Source of the DNA: Melioribacteraceae bacterium
Lineage (GTDB): Bacteria; Bacteroidota; Ignavibacteria; Ignavibacteriales; Melioribacteraceae
Assembly: GCA_022181065.1 (NCBI GenBank)
Contig: BQMY01000085.1
Location: forward strand, 1 to 64,000
Length of the DNA: 64,000 nucleotides
Direction of reading: 5' to 3'
Shown: positions 24,751-32,507 of the stretch, piece by piece
How the letters are laid out: each line of letters begins with the position of its first letter
Numbering within the stretch: position 1 is the first letter of the stretch
Translations under genes and position numbers: made by a program
Notes under the pieces: model-generated
Told to the model about the DNA's origin: nothing
Seen by the model: only the letters and a program-made list of their open reading frames with translations
Database searches by the model: none

Positions 24751-26823
24751 CTACCCCACCTTAATCCTTATATCAACAGCGTGAATATCATTTTTACTAT
24801 CTATGATAAGCGGATTAAAATCAAATTCGGTGATTGAGGGATTTTCAATCAGCATACGCGCTGATGATTTGATTATCTCCCGTATTCTTACCATATCGGC
24901 GGAGGCTTCACCTCGCACACCCGCAAGAATCTTCCCGATAACGGTTGAGTCTATCATTTCATCCACGTCTTCATCACACAGGTAAGCTGAACGAACCTCG
25001 GTATCGCACACAACTTCAACATATTTGCCACCGGTTCCAAACATAATTACCGGTCCGAATGAAGGGTCACGAAAACCGCCAATCAAAACTTCATGCCTTC
25101 CATCAATAAATGGTTGTATCAGATATTCCTCAACCTCGAACTTGAATCGATTGAAGGAAGATGTTATTTCTGCTGCAGCTTTTATAAGCTCATCAAAATT
25201 TTTGATATTTAATTTGACCGCATCCAGTTCGCTTTTATGGATCACCTTGCTGTTAAGTCCCTTGATAACAAGTGGAAAATACTCATCCCCCACATTATCA
25301 AGATTTTCAGGTTTTACGATCAAGTTTTTAATAACGGGCAAATTATACCCGGAAGCGAGTTGATTCACCTCCTGCTGTGTCAAAAATCCCGGTTTCCATG
25401 TCTGTTGCTTTGCTTTTAATTTCAGTACTTCGCTGTAGCAGGAATTATTTCTATCCAGTTTCGCGCGACCTGCTGAGTGAAATAGCATATTGCTGATAAC
25501 CGCTGCCGGGTCTTCCGGATTTCGGAACAAAGGGAGGTGTTTTTTGGAGTTTCTTCTGTAATTCTCCCAGAATTCAGGGAGGGGCATGTCAACCTGCAAG
25601 ATTGGTTTTTCCGTTTTCACATCATAAACCGATTCTACAACATCAAAGGGGTGAACCATCACAGGCTCGACAAAAATTGAGATTATCGAGTCAACATTTT
25701 TATCTTCTGCTACAATTTCATTTACACGTTTGTACGCTTCAGCGTTACCGCCGGGAAGTAAATCAACCGGGTTTTCAACGCTTCCTTCAGGATGCACAAC
25801 TTCACGCAGTTTAATTTTGGTTTCTTCGCTGAACTCGGCTAGCTCCAGACCTTCTTTATCGAGAGAATCAACCGCAAGTATTGCCGGTCCGCCCGCGTTT
25901 GTTATCACACCAATTCTGTTTCCCTTCGGAATCGGGAAATTCTCAAATCCCTTGGCTGTATTGAAAAGCTCATTCAAGTCATTCACGCGCAAAATCCCGA
26001 ACTGTTTCAATAGCGCGCTTACCACATTGTCCCTGCTGCTTAAAGCTCCGGTATGTGAGGAAGCCGCCTTCATGCCACTCGCAGTTTTTCCTGCCTTTAG
26101 CACGATAGAAGGTTTGGTAATTTCACCCGACATATACTTCTTAACAAATCCTTCACCATCAACAAAACTTTCGAGATAGAAAGTGAAAGTCTTGATATTA
26201 TCATCCTCCTGCCAAAAATCGAGTAGCGAATTTTCACTTATATCAGCCTTGTTCCCAACACTTATAAAATGTGCGAACTTGATATCGGTCTCACGAAGCG
26301 AATTCAGAACAGCAGCCCCGAGCGCGCCACTCTGGGATAAAAATCCGGTACTCCCGGTTTCAGGTCTTTCAGCGACAAAAGTAGCGTTAAGTTTGATATC
26401 AGGTAATGTTGAGATCACACCCATACAATTTGGTCCAACCATTCGGGCGTCTGAATCTTTAATCTTCTGTACGATCCTGGCTTCAAGTTCTTCCCCCTCT
26501 TTGCCGGTTTCCTTAAATCCCGCTGTTATCAATACAATGGATTTCACCCCTTTTGTCAACAGAGAATCAACCGTACCCTCAACAAATGGTTTCGGCACAA
26601 CAATAATCGCTAAATCAATAGGGTCGGATATATCCTCAATACTCTTGTAGCACTTGTATCCTAACACACTATCAGCTTTCGGATTCACGGGATAAAGTAC
26701 ACCTCTGTATCCATAGGTGCTAATGGTTTTTAATAATTCATATCCAATACTTTTCTCTTTGGTTGAAGCACCCGCAACACAAATTGATTTCGGGTAGAAG
26801 AAATTTTTAATCGCCTGTTCCAT
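24751..26823 (-). CDS. ADP-forming acyl-CoA (acetate-CoA) synthetase, fused alpha-beta form
   Basis: The enzyme interconverts acyl-CoA, ADP and phosphate with the free acid, CoA and ATP, giving substrate-level ATP. The 690-residue chain starts with a CoA-binding domain (FFYPKSICVAGASTKEKSIG, YPVNPKADSVLGYKCY). Succinyl-CoA-ligase-like domains follow, with GPNCMGVIS and the phosphohistidine segment AASSHTGALSSRD. An ATP-grasp domain closes it (about 470-690, VIKGLNSKVIHKSELDAVKLN, EYLIQPFIDGRHEVLIGG, DFNPLII). Fused chains of this kind are common in archaea and some bacteria; the acyl substrate cannot be told. It starts 20 bases after the convergently coded spacer ends and follows rtcB on the same strand (20-base gap), so the two may share a transcript. 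Confidence 0.88.
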   Translation of the reverse strand: MEQAIKNFFYPKSICVAGASTKEKSIGYELLKTISTYGYRGVLYPVNPKADSVLGYKCYKSIEDISDPIDLAIIVVPKPFVEGTVDSLLTKGVKSIVLITAGFKETGKEGEELEARIVQKIKDSDARMVGPNCMGVISTLPDIKLNATFVAERPETGSTGFLSQSGALGAAVLNSLRETDIKFAHFISVGNKADISENSLLDFWQEDDNIKTFTFYLESFVDGEGFVKKYMSGEITKPSIVLKAGKTASGMKAASSHTGALSSRDNVVSALLKQFGILRVNDLNELFNTAKGFENFPIPKGNRIGVITNAGGPAILAVDSLDKEGLELAEFSEETKIKLREVVHPEGSVENPVDLLPGGNAEAYKRVNEIVAEDKNVDSIISIFVEPVMVHPFDVVESVYDVKTEKPILQVDMPLPEFWENYRRNSKKHLPLFRNPEDPAAVISNMLFHSAGRAKLDRNNSCYSEVLKLKAKQQTWKPGFLTQQEVNQLASGYNLPVIKNLIVKPENLDNVGDEYFPLVIKGLNSKVIHKSELDAVKLNIKNFDELIKAAAEITSSFNRFKFEVEEYLIQPFIDGRHEVLIGGFRDPSFGPVIMFGTGGKYVEVVCDTEVRSAYLCDEDVDEMIDSTVIGKILAGVRGEASADMVRIREIIKSSARMLIENPSITEFDFNPLIIDSKNDIHAVDIRIKVG

Positions 26824-26843
26824 AAATTCTCATTTTCAGATTT

Positions 26844-27965
26844 TTAATTCGATTTGAAGTTGTATTTAGGCTTCACCCACAATTCAACATCAACGGTTTC
26901 TTTAATATTATTAAGTATTATCTCTTTGTCCTTGTAAACAAAAGGAGCCTCATCGAGAGTATTTTTGTTCATACAGGTTGTGTAAATATCTTTCATTGTG
27001 TAGGAAAAATCGTGCAGATTTACATTTTTCTTTGCCTGCTTGCGCGACATGATTCTCCCCGCGCCGTGTGGAGCAGAGTAATTCCATTTTTGCGAGCTTT
27101 TACCTTTCGCGATAATAAGTCCGTCGCGCATATTGAAGGGTATTACAACTTTTTCCCCTTCATAAGCGCGAATAGCCCCTTTACGGATAATATTATCACT
27201 GAAATCAATATAATTGTGCACAGAAAAGACTGCGTTTTTGACCTCCACGCGCAAAAATCTGATTATCTGTTCAGCCATAATTTCACGGTTAAAATGTGCG
27301 AAATTCTGCGCAATCCGCATTGCGTCCAGATATGCTTTTCCCCCTGCTTCCATCGGAAGATATTCTGTTCCGGAAGGTACCGCGTGATTACTCTCCTTCA
27401 TCAGATCTTTTGCCCGTTTCTGGAAAAAAGTAGCTACCTGCAGCCCGAAATTCCTGGAACCGGAGTGCACCGTCAACCAGTTATCTCCGTTATCATCTTC
27501 GCCAAACTCGATAAAATGATTACCACCACCGAGAGATCCGGCAGACTTTTCCACTTTGGATTTATCGAGCTCCAGTAAATCTATTAAATCGCCAAGTTCC
27601 TCTTCGAATTTGTTATATTCTCCATTCTCACTGTAAACATCATTACGAATATTAAACCCGTGTGGAATATCAGTTCTGATAAAATTATCGAGCGAGGGAA
27701 AATCGGGTTTCAGCTTACCTAGATTATATGAATAAATCCCGCAGCCGATATCGACACCCACAACATTTGGAATAACATACTCATTAAGCTTGGCAGTAAA
27801 TCCCACAACAGAGCCCGCCCCGGCATGGCAATCGGGCATGATACGTATTTGAGAGTTCGCGAATGCCGGATGATTCATCATCGATTCAATCTGCTCTCTC
27901 GTGGTTTCATCAATCTCATCTATAAACACATGGGCAAAATTATATTTACCCCGAATTGTAATCAT
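26844..27965 (-). CDS. rtcB: RNA-splicing ligase RtcB family protein
   Basis: RtcB seals RNA with 2',3'-cyclic phosphate and 5'-OH ends using GTP and manganese. The 373-residue protein shows the expected metal ligands and guanylylation motifs: MPDCHAGAGSVVG, VGVDIGCGIYSYNL (Asp, Cys), GGGNHFIEFG (His), LTVHSGSRNFG (His), and the C-terminal SAPHGAGRIMSRKQAKK carrying the guanylated histidine. The protein is shorter than most RtcB (about 400-480). ATG at 27965 is preferred to the TTG five codons earlier. No archease or RNA-repair partner (RtcA, RtcR) is adjacent; it sits upstream of the acyl-CoA synthetase gene. Confidence 0.92.
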   Translation of the reverse strand: MITIRGKYNFAHVFIDEIDETTREQIESMMNHPAFANSQIRIMPDCHAGAGSVVGFTAKLNEYVIPNVVGVDIGCGIYSYNLGKLKPDFPSLDNFIRTDIPHGFNIRNDVYSENGEYNKFEEELGDLIDLLELDKSKVEKSAGSLGGGNHFIEFGEDDNGDNWLTVHSGSRNFGLQVATFFQKRAKDLMKESNHAVPSGTEYLPMEAGGKAYLDAMRIAQNFAHFNREIMAEQIIRFLRVEVKNAVFSVHNYIDFSDNIIRKGAIRAYEGEKVVIPFNMRDGLIIAKGKSSQKWNYSAPHGAGRIMSRKQAKKNVNLHDFSYTMKDIYTTCMNKNTLDEAPFVYKDKEIILNNIKETVDVELWVKPKYNFKSN

Positions 27966-28173
27966 TTCGGTTTCTTTCAAATAATAATAAAGTTAATTGA
28001 ACAAGATATAAAAATCCGTTCGCAATATCATTAAGATGATAAGGGGTCGTATTTAATAAAAATTAAAATTTTCAAATGATTATGTTATTTGTTTGTTAGT
28101 TGGAACTTAATCTCCCCTTGCGCTATTAAAATAGATACATTATATTATTTCCATCTCCAACAAAGGAAATACC

Positions 28174-29112
28174 ATGGAAGACGAAAAAAAACTGGCAGAA
28201 TTTCAAACCAGATTAAAAAATGGTGAGTCAATTGAACCGAAAGACTGGATGCCGGAACGTTACCGCAAGCAGCTTGTGCGTATGATTTCTCAACACGCGC
28301 ACAGCGAGATTGTCGGGATGCTCCCGGAGGGTAACTGGATCACCAGGGCTCCCAATCTCAGACGTAAAATGGCGCTTCTCGCGAAAGTGCAGGACGAGGC
28401 GGGTCATGGTTTATATCTTTACAGCGCGGCTGAGACTCTGGGAGTTGATCGTGAATCTATGATCAATGACCTCCTTTCCGGAAAAGCGAAATATTCCAGT
28501 ATTTTTAACTATCCCACGCTCACATGGGCAGATATAGGTGTTATCGGGTGGCTGGTTGACGGTGCCGCGATTGTAAACCAGACTATGCTCGCTAAATCTT
28601 CCTATGGTCCCTACTCGCGCGCAAATCTGAGAATATGCCGGGAGGAGAATTTCCACAAGAAACAGGGATATGAGATAGTCGCCACTCTCGCAAATGGTAC
28701 AGACGCACAGCGCAAAATGATACAGGAATCAGTAAACCGATGGTGGTGGCCTTCACTTATGATGTTCGGTCCAACAGATAAAGACTCCCCCAACTCGGCA
28801 GAACTCACAAAATGGAAAGTTAAAATTCACTCAAATGATGATTTACGTCAGCGTTTTGTTGATCTTACCGTTCCACAGGCGAAAGCGGTAAATATCACAT
28901 TCCCCGATCCTGATTTGAAATTTAACGAAGAAACTGGTCATTGGGAGTTTGGTGAAATAGACTGGAATGAGTTTTACCGTGTTATTAAAGGATACGGACC
29001 AATGAACCGGGAAAGAATGAATGCCCGTAAAAAAGCGCACGAGGATGGACGTTGGGTTCGTGAAGCGGCAGAGGCTTACGCAAAGAAAAAAAAGGTTTTG
29101 CACGAAAATTAG
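28174..29112 (+). CDS. paaA: Phenylacetyl-CoA epoxidase subunit PaaA
   Basis: PaaA is the catalytic diiron subunit of the multicomponent 1,2-phenylacetyl-CoA epoxidase. The 312-residue protein shows the ferritin-like ligands: [34 protein letters not shown] (E-x-x-H) and [12 protein letters not shown] (E-x-x-H), and the typical ending [19 protein letters not shown] clear AGGAAA ribosome-binding site precedes the ATG. It opens a paaABCD cluster, although a 226-base repeat-bearing gap separates it from paaB, so paaBCD may be expressed at a different level. Confidence 0.96.
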   Translation: MEDEKKLAEFQTRLKNGESIEPKDWMPERYRKQLVRMISQHAHSEIVGMLPEGNWITRAPNLRRKMALLAKVQDEAGHGLYLYSAAETLGVDRESMINDLLSGKAKYSSIFNYPTLTWADIGVIGWLVDGAAIVNQTMLAKSSYGPYSRANLRICREENFHKKQGYEIVATLANGTDAQRKMIQESVNRWWWPSLMMFGPTDKDSPNSAELTKWKVKIHSNDDLRQRFVDLTVPQAKAVNITFPDPDLKFNEETGHWEFGEIDWNEFYRVIKGYGPMNRERMNARKKAHEDGRWVREAAEAYAKKKKVLHEN

Positions 29113-29338
29113 TTTAAGAGGTGTTTTAAAGTCCTCCTTTTGAACCTGTGCGCCTCTGGCGTAGCGGCAGACTTATACTGCTGACCAAGCATATTTTTTG
29201 AAAGTCCTCCTTTGAAGGAGGCGGCATTTAACGGAGTTAAATGACGGAGGATGACCAGCTTAGGATTTTAACTTTTGGTCATCCCGCAAGAAATCGGTGA
29301 TTTTTTAACTTATATAGTAATAATAAACCAGAAAGGCT
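29113..29338. repeat. Spacer between paaA and paaB with a modular palindromic repeat
   Basis: The spacer contains a composite repeat at 29204-29256. A GTCCTCC/GGAGG hairpin is followed by a perfect 8-bp inner hairpin (CATTTAAC / GTTAAATG, 29225-29243) and then by GGAGGATGACC. A broken copy of the first arm (GTCCTCCTTTTGAA) lies at 29131-29144. Related composites occur at 45022-45072 and, inverted, at 45096-45141. It interrupts the paa operon and could form a transcript hairpin; no T run follows. Confidence 0.75.
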
Positions 29339-29635
29339 ATGACTAAAACAACAGAAGATCAGTGGCCCATGTGGGAGGTATTCCTGCAATCAAAACAGGG
29401 CGCACCACACGAACACGCCGGAAGTCTGCACGCTCCCGATGCCGAAATGGCAATCCAGAACGCGCGTGATGTATATTCGCGCAGGAATGAAGCAATCAGT
29501 ATATGGGTTGTAAGGAGTGAGGATATTATCTCAACTTCACCCTCCGATGCAGGTCCCTTTTTCGATCCGGCGACCGACAAAATATTCCGGTATCCAAAGT
29601 TTTACTCCATTCCAAAAGGTGTGAGGGGTGTTTAA
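29339..29635 (+). CDS. paaB: Phenylacetyl-CoA epoxidase subunit PaaB
   Basis: This small structural subunit bridges the PaaAC dimers and is required for epoxidase activity. The 98-residue protein has the family pattern WPMWEVFLQSKQGAPHEHAGSLHAPDAEMA, NARDVYSRRNEAISIWVV and a C-terminal KIFRYPKFYSIPKGVRGV. The length matches known PaaB proteins. It overlaps paaC by one base (TAATG). Confidence 0.95.
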   Translation: MTKTTEDQWPMWEVFLQSKQGAPHEHAGSLHAPDAEMAIQNARDVYSRRNEAISIWVVRSEDIISTSPSDAGPFFDPATDKIFRYPKFYSIPKGVRGV

Positions 29636-30411
29636 TGGCTGAATTTGACGTTAAAACAAGAGAACTGTTGTTTAATTACATTCTCGGTATTGCTGATGAT
29701 AGATTAATACTCGGACACAGATTATCCGAATGGTGCGGTCATGCCCCGATTATCGAGGAAGATATCGCGATGGCAAATATCGCACTCGATTGCATCGGTG
29801 AGGCTGATGCGTTTTATAAACTCGCGGCAACTTTTGATACTGAAGGCAGAAGCGCTGACGACCTCGCTTTCCTGCGTGATTCTACAGAGTTTCGCAATGT
29901 TCAGCTTTCGGAACAACCGAACACCGATTTTGCCTGGACAATCGCGCGTCAATTTTTCACAGATGCTTTTTATGTCCCCTTTTTTGAGGAATTAGCAAAA
30001 TCATCTTATGAAGAGCTTGCGGCACCAGGCGCGAAAGCACTTAAAGAGGTAAAATATCATCTTCGCCACAGTCGCGAATGGATATTACGTCTGGGTGATG
30101 GTACCGAAGAAAGTAATTCCCGTTTGCAGGATGCGGTAGATAATCTCTGGATGTACACGCGTGAATTTTTCGAATTTTCCGACAGCGTCAAATTGCTTTA
30201 TGAACTTGACATCGTGCCTGATAACTCCGCATTACTGGAAAAATGGAAAGAAACAGTATTGCCGGTGTTGAAAGATGCATTAATAACAATTCCCGAAGAC
30301 CCTCCCTACTTCGCAACCGGAGGACGAAACGGATTACACACCGAACATCTCGGGCATTTGCTAGCTGAAATGCAGGTACTGCCGCGAACTTATCCCGACG
30401 CCAAATGGTAA
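29635..30411 (+). CDS. paaC: Phenylacetyl-CoA epoxidase subunit PaaC
   Basis: PaaC is the non-catalytic ferritin-like partner of PaaA and forms the heterodimer core of the epoxidase. The 258-residue protein shows GHRLSEWCGHAPIIEEDIAMANIALDCIGEAD near the N-terminus (residues 25-60) and KEVKYHLRHSREWILRLGDGTEESN in the middle, both typical, and ends GLHTEHLGHLLAEMQVLPRTYPDAKW. Its start overlaps the paaB stop by one base and its end overlaps paaD by seven bases, so paaBCD are translationally coupled. Confidence 0.95.
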   Translation: MAEFDVKTRELLFNYILGIADDRLILGHRLSEWCGHAPIIEEDIAMANIALDCIGEADAFYKLAATFDTEGRSADDLAFLRDSTEFRNVQLSEQPNTDFAWTIARQFFTDAFYVPFFEELAKSSYEELAAPGAKALKEVKYHLRHSREWILRLGDGTEESNSRLQDAVDNLWMYTREFFEFSDSVKLLYELDIVPDNSALLEKWKETVLPVLKDALITIPEDPPYFATGGRNGLHTEHLGHLLAEMQVLPRTYPDAKW

Positions 30412-30875
30412 TTTCTGAAGAAAAAATATGGGAACTTCTGAAAGAAGTGAGAGACCCTGAACTCCCCGCGCTCGATATCATCGAAATGGGAATCGCGCGT
30501 GAGATTAAGATAGAATCGGGCAAAGTAACAGTAGTAATTACTCCTACCTATTCCGGCTGCCCGGCTATGTTTATGATTGAAACTGAGATAAGGGATGTAC
30601 TATCAAAAAATGGAATCACCTGCGACGTAAAAACGACCTACACACCAGCGTGGACAACAGATTGGCTGACCGAAGAAGCAAGGGAAAAATTGCGTCAATA
30701 TGGCATTGCGCCACCGGGAAAAGATATAGAAGAGATTTTTAATAAAAATACGAAGTGTCCATTTTGCGGATCAGACGATACAAAACTGGTGAGCAATTTC
30801 GGTTCAACTGCCTGTAAATCTATTCATTACTGTAATAGCTGCGTCCAACCTTTTGAACACTTCAAGTGTATTTAA
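30405..30875 (+). CDS. paaD: PaaD, iron-sulfur/diiron maturation factor of the phenylacetate cluster
   Basis: The 156-residue protein has an N-terminal MIP18/DUF59 domain (VRDPELPALDIIEMGIAREI, VTVVITPTYSGCPAMFMIE with the conserved cysteine). A C-terminal zinc ribbon follows (CPFCGSDDTKLVSNFGSTAC...CNSC, about 119-150). PaaD is thought to assist cofactor assembly in the epoxidase system. It ends the visible paa cluster. The reductase subunit gene paaE, usually next, is absent; instead a convergent Trm112-like gene overlaps its stop codon. Confidence 0.94.
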   Translation: MVISEEKIWELLKEVRDPELPALDIIEMGIAREIKIESGKVTVVITPTYSGCPAMFMIETEIRDVLSKNGITCDVKTTYTPAWTTDWLTEEAREKLRQYGIAPPGKDIEEIFNKNTKCPFCGSDDTKLVSNFGSTACKSIHYCNSCVQPFEHFKCI

Positions 30876-31081
30876 GACGTACCGTGTTTTTCCATTATTT
30901 GCTGCCATTCTTCAACTGATAACTCTTCGGCTTCTTCAACAAGCATTACCGGAATGTTTTCTTCTATACGGTAACGAAGTCTTGTTTCGGAATCGGTTGA
31001 AACAAGAAATTCGCCATCAAGTACCAGCTCTGCTTTTGTTTTAGGGCAGCAGAGAATATCCAAAAGGTCTTTGCTAATCAT
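30872..31081 (-). CDS. Trm112/YcaR (UPF0434) family protein
   Basis: This 69-residue protein resembles bacterial UPF0434/Trm112-like proteins: LLDILCCPKTKAELVLDGEFLV, followed by LRYRIEENIPVMLVEEAEEL. In eukaryotes Trm112 activates methyltransferases; in bacteria the role is unsettled. Only the CCP cysteine pair is present, so a full zinc site is unlikely. Its stop codon overlaps the stop of paaD in a shared TTAA-containing stretch, so the two are convergent with no spacer. Confidence 0.85.
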   Translation of the reverse strand: MISKDLLDILCCPKTKAELVLDGEFLVSTDSETRLRYRIEENIPVMLVEEAEELSVEEWQQIMEKHGTS

Positions 31082-31112
31082 TTAACTCTCGACATTAGAA
31101 ATCAATATTCAA

Positions 31113-31316
31113 CTATGATAAAAATATAACCTTATAATGCTCAAAAGCCCTTTTAAGTTCCACATACTCCAGCTCGTCCATTCCCTGCTCTATCAGCTCG
31201 GTATATGTGTATTGACTTAAAAGATTTTCGATTTTCAAAAAGGTCGCTAAATCGATATCACAGTCGGAATTAGAAAAATATTCTCTTGCGAGATGAGTCT
31301 GTTTGACCGCTTCCAT
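31113..31316 (-). CDS. Small hypothetical protein
   Basis: This 67-residue acidic, helical protein (MEAVKQTHLAREYF, LATFLKIENLLSQYTYTELIEQGMDELEYVELKRAFEHY) has no signal or membrane segment and no recognised family. ATG at 31316 is chosen over a TTG four codons earlier. It lies 31 bases upstream of the Trm112-like gene on the same strand and probably forms a two-gene unit with it. Confidence 0.5.
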   Translation of the reverse strand: MEAVKQTHLAREYFSNSDCDIDLATFLKIENLLSQYTYTELIEQGMDELEYVELKRAFEHYKVIFLS

Positions 31317-31491
31317 AATATTACTCAATAAAATTAACCAAACGATTTCTTAAGAAATATACAATATATTTTCGAAATATTTAATGAAAAATTAATACCC
31401 ACCGGCAAATTTAATATTTCTAACTCCTTTTTTTGAATTAATTATAAAACAATGGTAAATTTAATTCTTAAATAAGAATTGGGAAGTTTTT

Positions 31492-32406
31492 ATGCAATAT
31501 TATATTGGAATGGACGGCGGCGGAACCAAAACAAAATGCGTTCTGACTGATGAAAACCTGAAAGTTCTTCACGAATGTTCCGGTGGTCCTTCTACTTTCA
31601 TACTAATTGGTGTTGACACAGTATGCAATACCATGTTTGATCTTATAAATGAGTGTATTGAACAGGCGGGAATTACATTCGACCAGATTGAATCTGCGGT
31701 TATCGGCACTACCGGCGCTGGAAGAAGAAGCGACGCTGAAACACTTGAACAAGGATTTACAGATTTTCTAAAATCAAAACAACTCGCGCTTAAAAAGTTC
31801 CGGGTCGAATCTGATGCCCGGATAGCTCTTGAAGGAGCCTTTGGTGGTAACCCGGGATCTATTCTCATAGCCGGAACCGGTTCCATTATGTTCGGGAAAG
31901 ATGAAAGTGGTGAGATCCACAGAGTTGGCGGATTCGGAAGGTTTATCGGTGATGAAGGGAGCGGTTACATGATCGGCAGGAAAGGTCTGATGGCTGCTGC
32001 AAAAAGTTTTGACGGAAGAGGCGCACCAACACTTCTTACCGGATATATCCGTGATGAGTTCGGGATTGATGACCCATCCAAACTTATAACCGAAATTTAC
32101 AAGAATAACTTTGATATTGCTTCCGCGGCGCCGCTTGTTATCAGAGCCGCCGAGAACAATGACGAAGTTTGTGAAAATATAATCGATGAAGAGAGTGACA
32201 ATCTGATGCTGCACGCCCGGGCAATGAAGAAAAAATTGCAGGTTCCGGGAATGAAAGTAGCACCTATCGGTGGAACAATCTCTACAGATAATTATTACGC
32301 GAGCAAATTTCGCGAAAAAGTGAGAAAATTTTTACATGAAGTTGAAATTATTCCGGCAAAATATCCTCCGCATATCGGCGCCGTGATAATGGCGAAAAAT
32401 TTGTAA
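31492..32406 (+). CDS. BadF/BadG/BcrA/BcrD ATPase family kinase, probable N-acetylglucosamine kinase
   Basis: This 304-residue ASKHA-fold kinase has phosphate 1 MDGGGTKTKCVLTD, phosphate 2 ILIAGTGSIMFG, the substrate loop VGGFGRFIGDEGSGYMIGRKG and an adenosine site around VAPIGGTISTD. This set of motifs fits N-acetylglucosamine/N-acetylmuramic-acid kinases rather than the radical-enzyme activators, which carry Fe-S cysteines not seen here. GGGAAG precedes the ATG. It is followed by an AmpG-like permease and a NagZ-type hydrolase, so the likely role is phosphorylating amino sugars released from recycled cell-wall muropeptides. Confidence 0.85.
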   Translation: MQYYIGMDGGGTKTKCVLTDENLKVLHECSGGPSTFILIGVDTVCNTMFDLINECIEQAGITFDQIESAVIGTTGAGRRSDAETLEQGFTDFLKSKQLALKKFRVESDARIALEGAFGGNPGSILIAGTGSIMFGKDESGEIHRVGGFGRFIGDEGSGYMIGRKGLMAAAKSFDGRGAPTLLTGYIRDEFGIDDPSKLITEIYKNNFDIASAAPLVIRAAENNDEVCENIIDEESDNLMLHARAMKKKLQVPGMKVAPIGGTISTDNYYASKFREKVRKFLHEVEIIPAKYPPHIGAVIMAKNL

Positions 32407-32507
32407 TTGTAGTAGACTTACAAAACAGTATATTGGGTGTAATTTAAATTGCATCCGTGTTAAAAATTTACATCTGACCGTGTTTATTGAAATTGGGGTT
32501 TTAATTT

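Noticed and set aside
26183-26650. 155-codon plus-strand open frame opposite the acyl-CoA synthetase gene
   Set aside because: It is a shadow of a conserved enzyme gene; the Ser/Pro-rich product lacks domains.
27012-27578. 188-codon plus-strand open frame opposite rtcB
   Set aside because: It lies wholly inside the well-supported rtcB gene on the other strand and shows no family motif.
31774-32214. 146-codon minus-strand open frame inside the kinase gene
   Set aside because: It is opposite clear ASKHA kinase motifs and has no ribosome-binding site or family signature.
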